Source of the DNA: UBA11524 sp965646445
GTDB taxonomy: Bacteria > Bacillota > Clostridia > Christensenellales > Aristaeellaceae
Assembly: GCA_965646445.1 (NCBI GenBank)
Contig: CBFFZW010000035.1
Span: forward strand, 1-42,516
DNA: 42,516 nucleotides
Direction: 5' to 3'
Under the pieces are notes generated by a model. It was not told the origin of the DNA and ran no database searches. It saw only the letters and a program-made list of their open reading frames with translations. This document shows positions 34,237 through 41,248 of the stretch, one piece after another. The number at the start of each line of letters is the position of its first letter. Position 1 is the stretch's first letter. The position numbers and the translations under genes were made by a program.

Positions 34237-36390
34237 TTAATGGGAATCCCGGCGGGGCGGACGGGCGCGCAGACCGCCTTCGGGACGGCGGGGCGCGGCG
34301 CTATTGTCGTAAACCAGATCGTTGCGGATCAGGTTGATCTTGCCCTGGGCGTTGATCTCGCTGACCTTGACCTCCAGCTCGTCGCCCAGCTTCACCACGT
34401 CTTCCACCTTGTCCACGCGATGGTTGGCCAGCTTGGAAATATGGATCATGCCGTCCTTGCCGGGCAGCAGCTCGACAAAGGCGCCGAATTCCTTGATGCC
34501 CACGACCTTGCCCAGGTAGACCTCGCCGACCTCGATGTCCTTGGCGATGCCCTCGATGATCTTGCGGGCTTTGTCAGCCGCCTCGGTATCGGGGGTGGAA
34601 ATGAACACCCGGCCGTCGTCCTCGATGTCGATCTTCACGCCGGTCTCAGCGATGATCTTGTTAATCATCTTGCCGCCGGGTCCGATGACCTCGCGGATCT
34701 TCTCGGGATTGATGGTGAAGCGCACGATCTTGGGCGCGTACTTCGAAAGCTCCTCACGGGGCTGGCCCAGGCAGGAGAGCATCTTCTCCAGGATGAACAG
34801 GCGGCCTTCCAGCGCCTGATGCAGGGCGGTCTTGAGGATGGTGCGGTCAATGCCGGCAATCTTGATGTCCATCTGGATGGCGGTGATGCCGTTCATGGAG
34901 CCGGCCACCTTGAAGTCCATGTCGCCCAGGAAGTCTTCCAGGCCCTGGATGTCGGTCAACACGGCCACCTTGCCGGACTCCGCGTCCTTAATCAGGCCCA
35001 TGGCCACACCGGCCACCGGCGCGTGGATCGGCACGCCCGCGTCCATCAGGGACAGGGTGGAGCCGCACACGGAGGCCATGGAGGAGGAGCCGTTGGAGGA
35101 CAGGATCTCGCTCACCAGGCGCAGGGCGTAGGGGAATTCCTCCTCGGAGGGAATCACGGGCAGCAGGGCCCGCTCCGCCAGCGCACCGTGGCCGATCTCC
35201 CGGCGGCCGGGGCTCTTCATGCGGCCCGCCTCGCCCGTAGCGTAGGGGGGCATGTTGTAGTGGTGGATATAGCGCTTGAAGTCCTCGTTGCTCAGGCCGT
35301 CCAGAATCTGGCCCTCAGAGGTGGAGCCCAGGGTGGTGACGGTCAAAGCCTGGGTCTGGCCGCGGGTGAAGACGGCAGAACCGTGCACCCGGGGCAGCAC
35401 GCCGACCTCGCACCAGATGGGACGGATCTCTGTGACCTTGCGGCCGTCGGGACGAATGCCCTCCTCGAGGATCTTCCTGCGCATGACTTCCTTATTCAGG
35501 TAGTACAGCGCGTCGGCAATCTCCGCCTCCCGCTCGGGGAACCGCTCGGCCAGGGCGGCCAGGGTTTCTTCCTTCACCTGGGCCTCGCGCTGCTGACGTT
35601 CCTGACGGTTGAAGGTCTCAAAGACCCACACGCACTTGTCGTAGGCGTACTCACGAACAGCGGTCTTGATATCGGCGCCGGTGACATTCAGCGGCACCTC
35701 GACCTTCTCCTTGCCGATTTCGGCCACAATCTGCTCCTGGAACATCACCAGCTGCTTGATGTACTCATGGCCGAACATGATGGCGTCCAGCATGGCCTCC
35801 TCGGAGACCTCATTGGCGCCGGCTTCCACCATCATGATGGCGTCCTTGGTGCCGGCCAGGTACACATGCATGTCGCTCTTGGCCCGCTGCTCCTCATCGG
35901 GGTTGATGACGTACTCGCCGTCCACCCGGCCTACCACCACGGCGCCGGTGGGGCCGCCCCACGGAATCTCGCTCACCGCCAGGGCAATGGAAGAGCCGAT
36001 CATGGCGGGGATTTCCGGGGGAACGTCCTGCTCCACGGACAGGATGGTTACCACTACCTGCACGTCGTTGCGCATACCCTTGGCGAACAGGGGACGCAGG
36101 GGACGGTCGATCAGGCGGCAGGTCAGGGTCGCCTTCTCGGTAGGACGGCCTTCACGCTTGATAAAGCCGCCGGGAATCTTGCCTGCGGCATACTGCTTTT
36201 CCTCGACATCCACCGCCAGAGGGAAGAAGTCCACGCCGGGACGGGGGGTGGGGGCCATGGTCGCGTTGACCATGACAACAGTATCGCCCAGGCGCACCCA
36301 CACGCTGCCGGCGGCCTGTTCGCAGTATTTGCCGAATTCCAGGGTCAGCGGGCGTCCCGCCAGATCCATGGTAAACTGTTTGGATTCCAT
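34237..36390 (-). CDS. pnp: Polynucleotide phosphorylase
   Basis: Phosphorolytic 3'-5' exoribonuclease of RNA turnover. The 717-aa protein has two RNase PH domains (for example GGFIKREGRPTEKATLTCRL in the first; VFTRGQTQALTVTTLGS in the second), a KH domain with IREVIGPGGKMINKI, and a C-terminal S1 domain (GKVVGIKEFGAFVELLPGKD). Start at ATG 36390 (MESKQFTMDL) with AGAGGAG 8 nt upstream; the frame is open farther upstream without a ribosome site. It sits behind rpsO, the conserved rpsO-pnp order. Confidence 0.97.
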   Translation of the reverse strand: MESKQFTMDLAGRPLTLEFGKYCEQAAGSVWVRLGDTVVMVNATMAPTPRPGVDFFPLAVDVEEKQYAAGKIPGGFIKREGRPTEKATLTCRLIDRPLRPLFAKGMRNDVQVVVTILSVEQDVPPEIPAMIGSSIALAVSEIPWGGPTGAVVVGRVDGEYVINPDEEQRAKSDMHVYLAGTKDAIMMVEAGANEVSEEAMLDAIMFGHEYIKQLVMFQEQIVAEIGKEKVEVPLNVTGADIKTAVREYAYDKCVWVFETFNRQERQQREAQVKEETLAALAERFPEREAEIADALYYLNKEVMRRKILEEGIRPDGRKVTEIRPIWCEVGVLPRVHGSAVFTRGQTQALTVTTLGSTSEGQILDGLSNEDFKRYIHHYNMPPYATGEAGRMKSPGRREIGHGALAERALLPVIPSEEEFPYALRLVSEILSSNGSSSMASVCGSTLSLMDAGVPIHAPVAGVAMGLIKDAESGKVAVLTDIQGLEDFLGDMDFKVAGSMNGITAIQMDIKIAGIDRTILKTALHQALEGRLFILEKMLSCLGQPREELSKYAPKIVRFTINPEKIREVIGPGGKMINKIIAETGVKIDIEDDGRVFISTPDTEAADKARKIIEGIAKDIEVGEVYLGKVVGIKEFGAFVELLPGKDGMIHISKLANHRVDKVEDVVKLGDELEVKVSEINAQGKINLIRNDLVYDNSAAPRRPEGGLRARPPRRDSH

Positions 36391-36597
36391 GCTTTTCTCC
36401 TCTCGTAAGTCAGGGGAGCAGGCCTCCCCGTGCCGCCTGGAGATGCTATCATATGAAAACCCCGTCTTGCTGCTGGGATTTTCAAGGGATAACATCCCCC
36501 AGGCACAACGCTGTTCCACGCCATGACCGGCATTGCGCCAGCGGATGACGCCGGGGCGTATCCGTAGCTTGTCCAGCCTGGCGGCGGAACTTTCCTG

Positions 36598-36636
36598 AAA
36601 AGGCCGCCGGACGGGATCACTCCCGCATCGGCGGCC
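36598..36636 (-). terminator. Terminator between rpsO and pnp
   Basis: On the minus strand: GGCCGCCG - ATG - CGGGA GTGA TCCCG - TC - CGGCGGCC followed by TTTTC, a nested stem 62 nt after rpsO. pnp therefore probably depends on read-through or on its own promoter in 36400-36597. That stretch holds a GAAAATCCC/GGGGTTTTC stem and a TATGAT -10-like sequence, but no well-spaced -35. Confidence 0.8.
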
Positions 36637-36697
36637 CCTTCAAAAAATCACATGCTTCGCGGCGCTTGGCCGAAATCTCCGCGCCGTCAGGAGAACC

Positions 36698-36952
36698 TTA
36701 CTTGCGCAGGTTCAGCTTGGCGATCAGGGCGCGGTAACGCTCGATGTCGGTCTTCTTCAGGTACTCCAGCAGACCGCGGCGGCGGCCAACCATCAGCAGC
36801 AGACCACGGTTGGAATGGTGGTCGTTGCGGTTGGACTTCAGGTGCTCGTTCAAATGATTGATGCGGGCGGTCAGCAGCGCCACCTGCACCTCGGGCGAGC
36901 CGGTGTCGCCCTCATGCTGGGCATAGGCCGCGATGATCTCGGACTTGGTCAT
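36698..36952 (-). CDS. rpsO: 30S ribosomal protein S15
   Basis: An 84-aa S15 protein with HEGDTGSPEVQVALLTARI and the HHSNRGLLLMVGRRRGLLEYLK RNA-binding region. It binds the central domain of 16S rRNA. Slightly shorter than the 88-89 aa norm, with the N-terminus beginning MTKSEIIAAY. Ribosome site TTGAGGAGG about 9 nt upstream. A leader of about 100 nt separates it from its promoter. Confidence 0.97.
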   Translation of the reverse strand: MTKSEIIAAYAQHEGDTGSPEVQVALLTARINHLNEHLKSNRNDHHSNRGLLLMVGRRRGLLEYLKKTDIERYRALIAKLNLRK

Positions 36953-37054
36953 GGTTGTTTCCTCCTCAAACGTAATCAGGTAATCGCCGTCCCACGCAGC
37001 GCACCGTCGGAGTGATCGGCAGCCCGCGCAGGCGGTTCTTCAAACCCAACCGTT

Positions 37055-37083
37055 ATTTTATCAGATATTCCATCGTTTGTAAA
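37055..37083 (-). promoter_or_regulatory. rpsO promoter
   Basis: Minus strand: TTTACA (37083-37078), 17 nt, TAAAAT (37060-37055). The leader from about 37048 to 36953 is GC-rich and can fold (for example GCCG/CGGT and GCGC/GCGC helices), as expected if S15 controls its own mRNA. That control is inference. Confidence 0.75.
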
Positions 37084-37160
37084 CGGGTAAATCGCTGTTC
37101 GGCGGGTAAAATTTGTCGTGCCGCAGGAAAAAATCTTTCCACATCGCGGGAAAATGCCTC

Positions 37161-37190
37161 TTGACAATCTCCCCGCCCCTGTGCTACAAT
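37161..37190 (+). promoter_or_regulatory. Promoter of the tRNA-Ser pair
   Basis: TTGACA (37161-37166), 18-nt spacer, TACAAT (37185-37190), ending 19 nt before the first tRNA. Confidence 0.85.
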
Positions 37191-37209
37191 AATCCAGCTG
37201 GTTGCACAT

Positions 37210-37298
37210 GGAGAGATGGCCGAGCGGTTGATGGCGCTGGTCTTGAAAACCAGTGATGCTGAAAAGCACCGGGGGTTCGAATCCCTCTCTCTCCGCCA
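37210..37298 (+). tRNA. tRNA-Ser(UGA)
   Basis: An 89-nt gene with encoded CCA. Acceptor GGAGAGA/TCTCTCC, discriminator G, anticodon loop CTTGAAA between CTGGT and ACCAG (anticodon TGA), a long class II variable arm, and T-loop GTTCGAATCC. The long variable arm and discriminator G fit serine. Confidence 0.97.
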
Positions 37299-37327
37299 GT
37301 TACCCTAACTGCATATGTTCTTGACAT

Positions 37328-37418
37328 GGAGAAGTACCCAAGTGGCCGAAGGGGCTCCCCTGCTAAGGGAGTAGTGTGGGTAACCGCAGCCCGGGTTCAA
37401 ATCCCGGCTTCTCCGCCA
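37328..37418 (+). tRNA. tRNA-Ser(GCU)
   Basis: A 91-nt gene with encoded CCA. Acceptor GGAGAAG/CTTCTCC, anticodon stem CTCCC/GGGAG with loop CTGCTAA (anticodon GCT), long variable arm, T-loop GGTTCAAATCC. It lies 29 nt after the first tRNA under the same promoter. Confidence 0.97.
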
Positions 37419-37423
37419 AAAAA

Positions 37424-37454
37424 GCCTGTAAACACTGTGTTTACAGGCTTTTTT
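37424..37454 (+). terminator. Terminator of the tRNA operon
   Basis: GCCTGTAAACAC and GTGTTTACAGGC form a nearly perfect 12-bp palindrome followed by TTTTTT, 5 nt after the CCA of the second tRNA. The A-run before it makes it bidirectional. The stretch 37455-37599 holds no recognisable gene and is AT-richer than the chromosome to its left; it may be the prophage boundary. Confidence 0.9.
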
Positions 37455-37599
37455 GCTCTGCAAAAGAAAGTCGCAGTTATACACCGCAAAATGGGGATTT
37501 TTGCAGCTATAGTTTACAAATTAGTCTACAAATATCCAATAAAAAGTAGAGAGCAACCAAGCCCAGGCAAGGCAGGGCGAAGATCAGAAATAAAGGACG

Positions 37600-37938
37600 T
37601 TAGGCCGTGGTCGAATCCCGTTCACGCAGGCAGATCGTCACCAGCATGTCCAGGAAATGCGTCACGGCTGGAGGCTGGGTCAGCTGATACCCGGCCAGGC
37701 GGGACAGGTAAGCGGGATTGTTGCGCCAGGCGTAGTCGATCACCGTGCGAATATTGCGCTCCACGCAGTGGAAGTCACAGCCTATTTCCTTGGCAATGGG
37801 CTTATATAACCGTTCCTGCGCGGATTGCAGCCGGTCTTCATCTTCGATGCCAAGCTCCACCGCAAGGATGGTCATTTTGTATCCCTTCAGGCGGTTGCCG
37901 ATGCCCAGTTTCCAAAGATGCTTTTGTATATTGTTCAT
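37600..37938 (-). CDS. Stand-alone Spo0A C-terminal-type DNA-binding protein
   Basis: A 112-aa protein covering just the Spo0A effector domain. LWKLGIGNRLKGYKM aligns with the Spo0A segment around IGVPAHIKGY, ERLYKPIAKEIGCDFHCVER with LYPDIAKKFNTTASRVER, and NIRTVIDYAWRNNP with AIRHAIEVAWSRGN. The receiver domain is absent, so phosphorelay control should be lost. ATG 37938 has GGAGGT 9-10 nt upstream. It is the left-most gene of the prophage-like arm next to the tRNA-Ser genes. It probably binds 0A-box-like DNA to control phage or host sporulation genes, which is inference. Confidence 0.85.
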   Translation of the reverse strand: MNNIQKHLWKLGIGNRLKGYKMTILAVELGIEDEDRLQSAQERLYKPIAKEIGCDFHCVERNIRTVIDYAWRNNPAYLSRLAGYQLTQPPAVTHFLDMLVTICLRERDSTTA

Positions 37939-38034
37939 ATTGCTCTACCTCCGAGAATGCTTTCAGAGATAGAATACACACAAAAAGAGTTGATTCGATT
38001 GAAAATAACGAAATTAGAAATAGTGCGACTTTTT

Positions 38035-38041
38035 TTCGACA
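38035..38041 (-). promoter_or_regulatory. 0A-box-like site upstream of the Spo0A-type gene
   Basis: TGTCGAA on the minus strand (38041-38035) matches the Spo0A box, about 97 nt before the gene for the Spo0A-type domain, in a 126-nt AT-rich intergenic region. A 7-mer can occur by chance. Confidence 0.4.
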
Positions 38042-38064
38042 ATCCACATCTAATGCAGCACGAT

Positions 38065-38098
38065 AAAAAGGGCCGGAAGCGATGTGCTTCCGGCCCTT
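38065..38098 (-). terminator. Strong terminator after the methyltransferase gene
   Basis: On the minus strand AAGGGCCGGAAGC and GCTTCCGGCCCTT (13 bp, 5-nt loop) followed by TTTTTATCG, 45 nt after the methyltransferase stop. Confidence 0.88.
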
Positions 38099-38142
38099 GT
38101 CATGTATTCGCTTTGCGCCGTTTTGGCGCGCGCTGCGGGGCG

Positions 38143-38913
38143 TTAAACGCTCGCGCCTTGCGCGTCAGGCGGCGGCAGCTCAGGCGCGTCGGGGAGGGCG
38201 GACCGCGGCAGGAGCGGCACGTCCAGGCGCTGGGCGGCGGTGGCGGCAATGGCGCGGTGAACCTCGCAACCCACTGCGTCGTAACCCTCCAGCTGCGCGG
38301 CTACCAGAGTAGTGCCGGAGCCCGCAAAGGGATCAAGGATGCGCCCTCCCGGGACGGTGATCTTGATGATCTCCCGCATGATCTCCAGAGGCTTTTGCGT
38401 CTGGTGCAGGCGCTCGCTGACTTGGACGTTCGTCGCGCGGAAAATGCCCGGCAAATATCCAACACCGCGATCAAGAGGCAGGGGGCCGTTGCTGCCCCAT
38501 ACAATACACTCGGTCTGCTGCCGGAATCGGCCCGGCTGCGGGCGTGATGTGAGCTTGTCCCATACCACCAGGCCGCGGAGCGACCAGCCCGCCCACTGGA
38601 TGGCGTCGTAAAGGGTGGGCAGATTGCGCCAGTCGATGAAGATAGCCAGGATCGCGCCGGGCCTGCAGTGCTCCCGGGCCGCGGAGAGTACCTCGCGCAT
38701 CATCCGCGTCCACGAACGCTGATCCATCTGATCCCCCACAAAATCCGGGTAAGGGCACCGCTCCTTGGTAGCCGTGTACTTGCGGGCTGTGCCCTGCTGC
38801 TTGTCCGACAGAGTAGCTCCCGAGGCGTAGGGCGGATCGGTAATCACCGCGTCAAACAGGCCGATGTCCCGGCGCAGCATGTGCAGGGCGTTGGCGCGAT
38901 AAAGCTGTATCAT
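38143..38913 (-). CDS. Phage-type DNA methyltransferase (N4-cytosine/N6-adenine)
   Basis: A 256-aa S-adenosylmethionine-dependent DNA methyltransferase. The catalytic motif DPPY is at residues 26-29 and the AdoMet-binding DPFAGSGTT at 194-202. This order (catalytic before FxGxG) marks the beta class. HQTQKPLEIMREII is the usual target-side block. GTTGGAGG-like site AAAGGAGG lies 5-6 nt before ATG. No restriction endonuclease gene is adjacent, so it is likely an orphan, used by the phage to protect its DNA or in regulation. It ends in a Pro-rich tail. Confidence 0.92.
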   Translation of the reverse strand: MIQLYRANALHMLRRDIGLFDAVITDPPYASGATLSDKQQGTARKYTATKERCPYPDFVGDQMDQRSWTRMMREVLSAAREHCRPGAILAIFIDWRNLPTLYDAIQWAGWSLRGLVVWDKLTSRPQPGRFRQQTECIVWGSNGPLPLDRGVGYLPGIFRATNVQVSERLHQTQKPLEIMREIIKITVPGGRILDPFAGSGTTLVAAQLEGYDAVGCEVHRAIAATAAQRLDVPLLPRSALPDAPELPPPDAQGASV

Positions 38914-38960
38914 GCTTACCTCCTTTAAGCAAAGGAATGTATGTTCGCATTTGTGCGCAG

Positions 38961-38989
38961 AAAAAAGCAGCCCAGGCCATTGCCTGGGC
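38961..38989 (-). terminator. Terminator of the lysis gene cluster
   Basis: On the minus strand GCCCAGGC-AATG-GCCTGGGC, then TGCTTTTTTC, 8 nt after the small holin-like gene. Confidence 0.85.
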
Positions 38990-38996
38990 CGTCTGG

Positions 38997-39212
38997 TTAT
39001 TCATACTCGGGCGTCTGCTTTGCATCCACCGCGGCGGCGTCCGCCATGCCTTCGCCGATGATGTACGCCACCACCGAAGCGCCTGCCATGATGATGGCCG
39101 ACACCTGCGCGGCGGTATCCTCCGCCACGCCGAAGGCCGTAATCATCAGCGTCACGAAGGACGCTACCGCCGTCCAGAATTTGCGGGAAGTCAGTTTCTT
39201 TCTCCAATCCAT
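38997..39212 (-). CDS. Small holin-like membrane protein
   Basis: A 71-aa protein beginning MDWRKKLTSRKFWTAVASFV, with two hydrophobic stretches (about residues 12-28 and 37-55). This shape and sequence are common in Clostridia prophage lysis cassettes, next to the endolysin. GGAGG before ATG. Probably forms membrane lesions to release the endolysin; the assignment rests on size, membrane segments and context. Confidence 0.7.
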   Translation of the reverse strand: MDWRKKLTSRKFWTAVASFVTLMITAFGVAEDTAAQVSAIIMAGASVVAYIIGEGMADAAAVDAKQTPEYE

Positions 39213-39224
39213 GTTTTTTCCTCC

Positions 39225-39563
39225 TTATCGCTGCCTCAGCCAGCCCGCAATATCCGCGCTGGCTTGCTTCATGTCGTCCGCGTTGCCGTTGTGCAGCTCG
39301 TGCTCCAGGAGCGCCTGCACGCCCGCGCAGATGACCATCAGCCCCGTGTGCTGTTCCTCCAAGCGGGCTTCCTGGCTGTCCAGCCGCCGCTTGTCCGTGG
39401 CTAACTTGGCGTCAACGCCCGTCAGCCGTTCGGCCATGTCGGCCTGAGGCCTGCGCCACTTGCGCAGGCGGTCGACGGTGGCGCCCACCAGGTTGATGAC
39501 GGTGCAGCTGCCCACCAGCACCAGCAACGCCCCCGTCACGTTGTTCAGCGTCAGCCAGTCCAT
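39225..39563 (-). CDS. Membrane-anchored coiled-coil phage protein (holin-like)
   Basis: A 112-aa protein with one N-terminal membrane helix (about residues 8-30, NVTGALLVLVGSCTVINLVG) followed by a heptad-rich region (ADMAERLTGVDAKLATDKRR on to EARLEEQH). Found in many Firmicutes prophages between endolysin and holin, perhaps a second holin or spanin-like partner. The start overlaps the endolysin stop by 13 nt. Confidence 0.7.
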   Translation of the reverse strand: MDWLTLNNVTGALLVLVGSCTVINLVGATVDRLRKWRRPQADMAERLTGVDAKLATDKRRLDSQEARLEEQHTGLMVICAGVQALLEHELHNGNADDMKQASADIAGWLRQR

Positions 39564-40807
39564 CCAACCGCCTCCCTTACTGTTGCCCCCGGATACAGCC
39601 CGGCCAGCTCCTCCGCCTCCTCCCGGCTGAGGCCGGGGATGGTCACGGTGCAGAGCATGGCTGTCCCGCCGTCCGCCGCCTGATCCAGCGCGGCCCAGGT
39701 CAGCGGGCCCACGATGCCGTCCGCCGTCAGCCCGCTTTTTTGCTGGAAGGCCCGCACCGCCGCCTCGGTTTCCGCGCCGAAGGATCCGTCCGCGCCGTGC
39801 CGGGGTAGGGGATACCCGGCCCGCAGCAGCAGCCCCTGGGCCTCGACCACGGTGGGGCCGCGTGCGCCCTTGCGGATAGTGTCCCGATTTCGCCCATCAC
39901 CCGGCTTGTCCTCCGGCGCATCCGTCACGCCGTCCACCACCACATCCATCCCTTTGGGGATGGCGTAGTGCGTCCACCTTCCCGCGCTGATCTTCGTGCG
40001 CACAACCCCCGTATCGTGCCCGGAGGCGTGGACGATGGTTCCGTCGCCCAGGGCGATGCCGACGTGGCCCATCCTACACGTCGCCCATCCCAGGCTTGCG
40101 CCTGTGCTGGCTGTCACCTTCGCTACGCTTCGGAGCCTTTGCCCCGTTGGGGCAACTCCGCACTGCGGAGGCGGCTCAGCCCTGCGGAGCGCCTCATCGG
40201 CGCTGTCCTTAACCGCCCATCCCAGGCTTACGCCTGTGCTGGGTTTCGGGGCGCAAGCCCAGGCTTGCATCCCCTCAGTCGGCCTTTGGCCTCCCTTGTC
40301 AGGCTTAGTCGGCCTTGCGGCCTCCCTCGCAGGTTTGTCCTCCCGGTAAAGCATGCACACCACACCCGCGGGCGTGTCCTGGATGCCTCCCTTGCGCAGC
40401 CAGTCGCCCTTACGCCACTGGCTCGTGGCCCCGCTGATGGCCACGCCCTCGATGCCCGCCGCCGCGCAGCCCCGGCGCACCAGCTGGGCGCAGTCATAGC
40501 AGGGCTTGCCGTCGTACTTGCAGCCTGCGCAGGCGGCCTGCTTGCCCCGCAGCACCGGGCAGTTGCGGCGGATGGCGTCGGCGCTGGCCGGGTACTGCTC
40601 TGCCCGGGCCTTGCGGTAGGCCGGTGTGCAGCGCTGGCCCGTCCCGCCCATGACGTAGGGGCTGCCTACCTGAGACAGCGCCCAGGCGCGGAGGGCGTCG
40701 GCCGGTGTGCAGCGCTGGCCCGTCCCGCCCATGACGTAGGGGCTGCCTACCTGAGACAGCGCCCAGGCGCGGAGGGCGTCGGACTTGGTTGTTTGTGTCG
40801 CCAACAT
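39551..40807 (-). CDS. Phage endolysin: NlpC/P60 peptidase with peptidoglycan-binding domain, carrying an in-frame repeat insert
   Basis: A 418-aa endolysin. The NlpC/P60-type catalytic region has Cys106 in YDCAQLVRRG and His248 in MGHVGIALGDG. A PG_binding_1 domain covers about 311-378 (IRKGARGPTVVEAQGLLL, DGSFGAETEAAVRAFQ, ADGIVGPLTW). Two oddities stand out. Residues 10-63 are an exact tandem duplication of 27 aa (DALRAWALSQVGSPYVMGGT...). Residues about 159-244 are a Pro/Gly/Ala-rich insert encoded by the repeat at 40076-40333, placed between the strand VVCMLYRED and the catalytic-His strand, so native MLYREDK would run directly into RMGHVGI. The insert is likely an exposed loop; whether the enzyme is still active is unknown. 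Confidence 0.88.
   Translation of the reverse strand: MLATQTTKSDALRAWALSQVGSPYVMGGTGQRCTPADALRAWALSQVGSPYVMGGTGQRCTPAYRKARAEQYPASADAIRRNCPVLRGKQAACAGCKYDGKPCYDCAQLVRRGCAAAGIEGVAISGATSQWRKGDWLRKGGIQDTPAGVVCMLYREDKPAREAARPTKPDKGGQRPTEGMQAWACAPKPSTGVSLGWAVKDSADEALRRAEPPPQCGVAPTGQRLRSVAKVTASTGASLGWATCRMGHVGIALGDGTIVHASGHDTGVVRTKISAGRWTHYAIPKGMDVVVDGVTDAPEDKPGDGRNRDTIRKGARGPTVVEAQGLLLRAGYPLPRHGADGSFGAETEAAVRAFQQKSGLTADGIVGPLTWAALDQAADGGTAMLCTVTIPGLSREEAEELAGLYPGATVREAVGWTG
40076..40333 (-). repeat. In-frame modular hairpin repeat inside the endolysin gene
   Basis: 258 bp (86 codons). On the plus strand it begins near TCGCCCATCCCAGGCTTGCG and ends near GGCCTCCCTCGCAGG. Modules include CAGGC-TTGC-GCCTG, TTGCCCC-GTT-GGGGCAA, CTCCGC-ACT-GCGGAG, a second CCCATCCCAGGC-TTAC-GCCTG, then CAGTCGGCC-TTT-GGCCTCCCTTG and AGTCGGCC-TTGC-GGCCTCCC. 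The part at about 40193-40300 is almost identical to 42186-42286 in the tail gene. Confidence 0.85.
40621..40782 (-). repeat. Exact 81-bp tandem duplication in the endolysin gene
   Basis: 40621-40701 and 40702-40782 are identical by eye. The 81-bp unit keeps the frame and duplicates 27 residues at the N-terminus of the peptidase. Perfect identity implies a very recent event, or an assembly/strain variant. Confidence 0.92.
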
Positions 40808-40844
40808 TGATTACCTCACAAACACATTTTTTACACAAAGACGC

Positions 40845-40873
40845 TTGACAAATACACAAGTATTGTGTATAAT
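40845..40873 (+). promoter_or_regulatory. hicAB promoter with palindromic operator in the spacer
   Basis: TTGACA (40845-40850), 17 nt, TATAAT (40868-40873): perfect consensus. Inside it ATACACAA-GTA-TTGTGTAT (40852-40870) is a perfect 8-bp-arm inverted repeat covering the spacer and the start of the -10. It is the expected position for autorepression by HicB. Confidence 0.88.
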
Positions 40874-40895
40874 ATGAAGCAGAGGGAGGGAGACA

Positions 40896-41193
40896 ATGAA
40901 CACACGGAAGCAAGCGGAAAAGCTCCTTGAGGAAAACGGCTACAAACTCCAGCGGCACGGCGCAAACCACGACATTTACCGCAACGAGGCTCTCAGATGA
41001 TGTCGCCCATCCCAGGCTTGCGCCTGTGCTGGGTTTCGCCCTGCGGGATCGCCGTTCCGGCGCTGTCCTCGGGCTCAGTCGGCTTATCAGCCTCCCTTGC
41101 AGCATCCCGCTGAAGCGGCACGACATAGACGAGGACGACCTGCGGTACATCCAGAAGGAAATAACCCAGAACGTCCGGCGGCGGGGGCAGTAA
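40896..41193 (+). pseudogene. hicA: HicA mRNA-interferase toxin, split by a repeat insertion
   Basis: The N-terminal part (40896-40997, MNTRKQAEKLLEENGYKLQR then HGANHDIYRNEALR) has the HicA dsRBD-like fold with the G-[AS]-N/H-H catalytic His region. It stops at TGA 40998-41000. The C-terminal part (about 41101-41193, IPLKRHDIDEDDLRYIQKEI...) continues in another frame. Between them lies about 103 bp of the same repeat that invades the endolysin and tail genes. Removing it would restore a protein of about 64 aa, the usual HicA length. GAGGGAGGG precedes the ATG. The toxin is therefore most likely inactive unless the ribosome or RNA processing bypasses the insert. Confidence 0.88.
40998..41100 (-). 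repeat. Modular hairpin repeat inside hicA
   Basis: About 103 bp; exact ends are uncertain by a few bases. On the plus strand: GTCGCCCATCCCAGGCTTGC, GCCTGTGCTGGGTTTCG, then CGGCGCTGTCCTCGGGC, then TCAGTCGGC-TTATCA-GCCTCCCTTGCAG. Same orientation in the window as the other two copies, hence antisense to hicA. Its length is not a multiple of three and it brings a stop. Confidence 0.82.
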
Positions 41194-41248
41194 GTCCCAG
41201 CCGCCCGGCAGTAACATAGAACCATAGCAAAAAGGAGATGACCACCAT

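Noticed and set aside
34240..36408. 722-codon plus-strand ORF opposite pnp
   Set aside because: Antisense shadow of a GC-rich gene, His/Gly/Ala-rich with no domains; pnp on the other strand is unambiguous.
37456..37599. Small RNA or gene between the tRNA terminator and the Spo0A-type gene
   Set aside because: No start with ribosome site, no clear promoter and no stable hairpin other than the tRNA terminator.
37605..37630. tRNA fragment or att core (GGTCGAATCCCG) at the prophage edge
   Set aside because: It resembles a T-loop but has no matching T-stem and lies inside the 3' end of the Spo0A-type gene. No second copy is present in the window.
40998..41100. Group I/II intron or intein in hicA
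   Set aside because: About 103 bp is far too short, no intron core or splice blocks are seen, and the same sequence is translated in two other genes.
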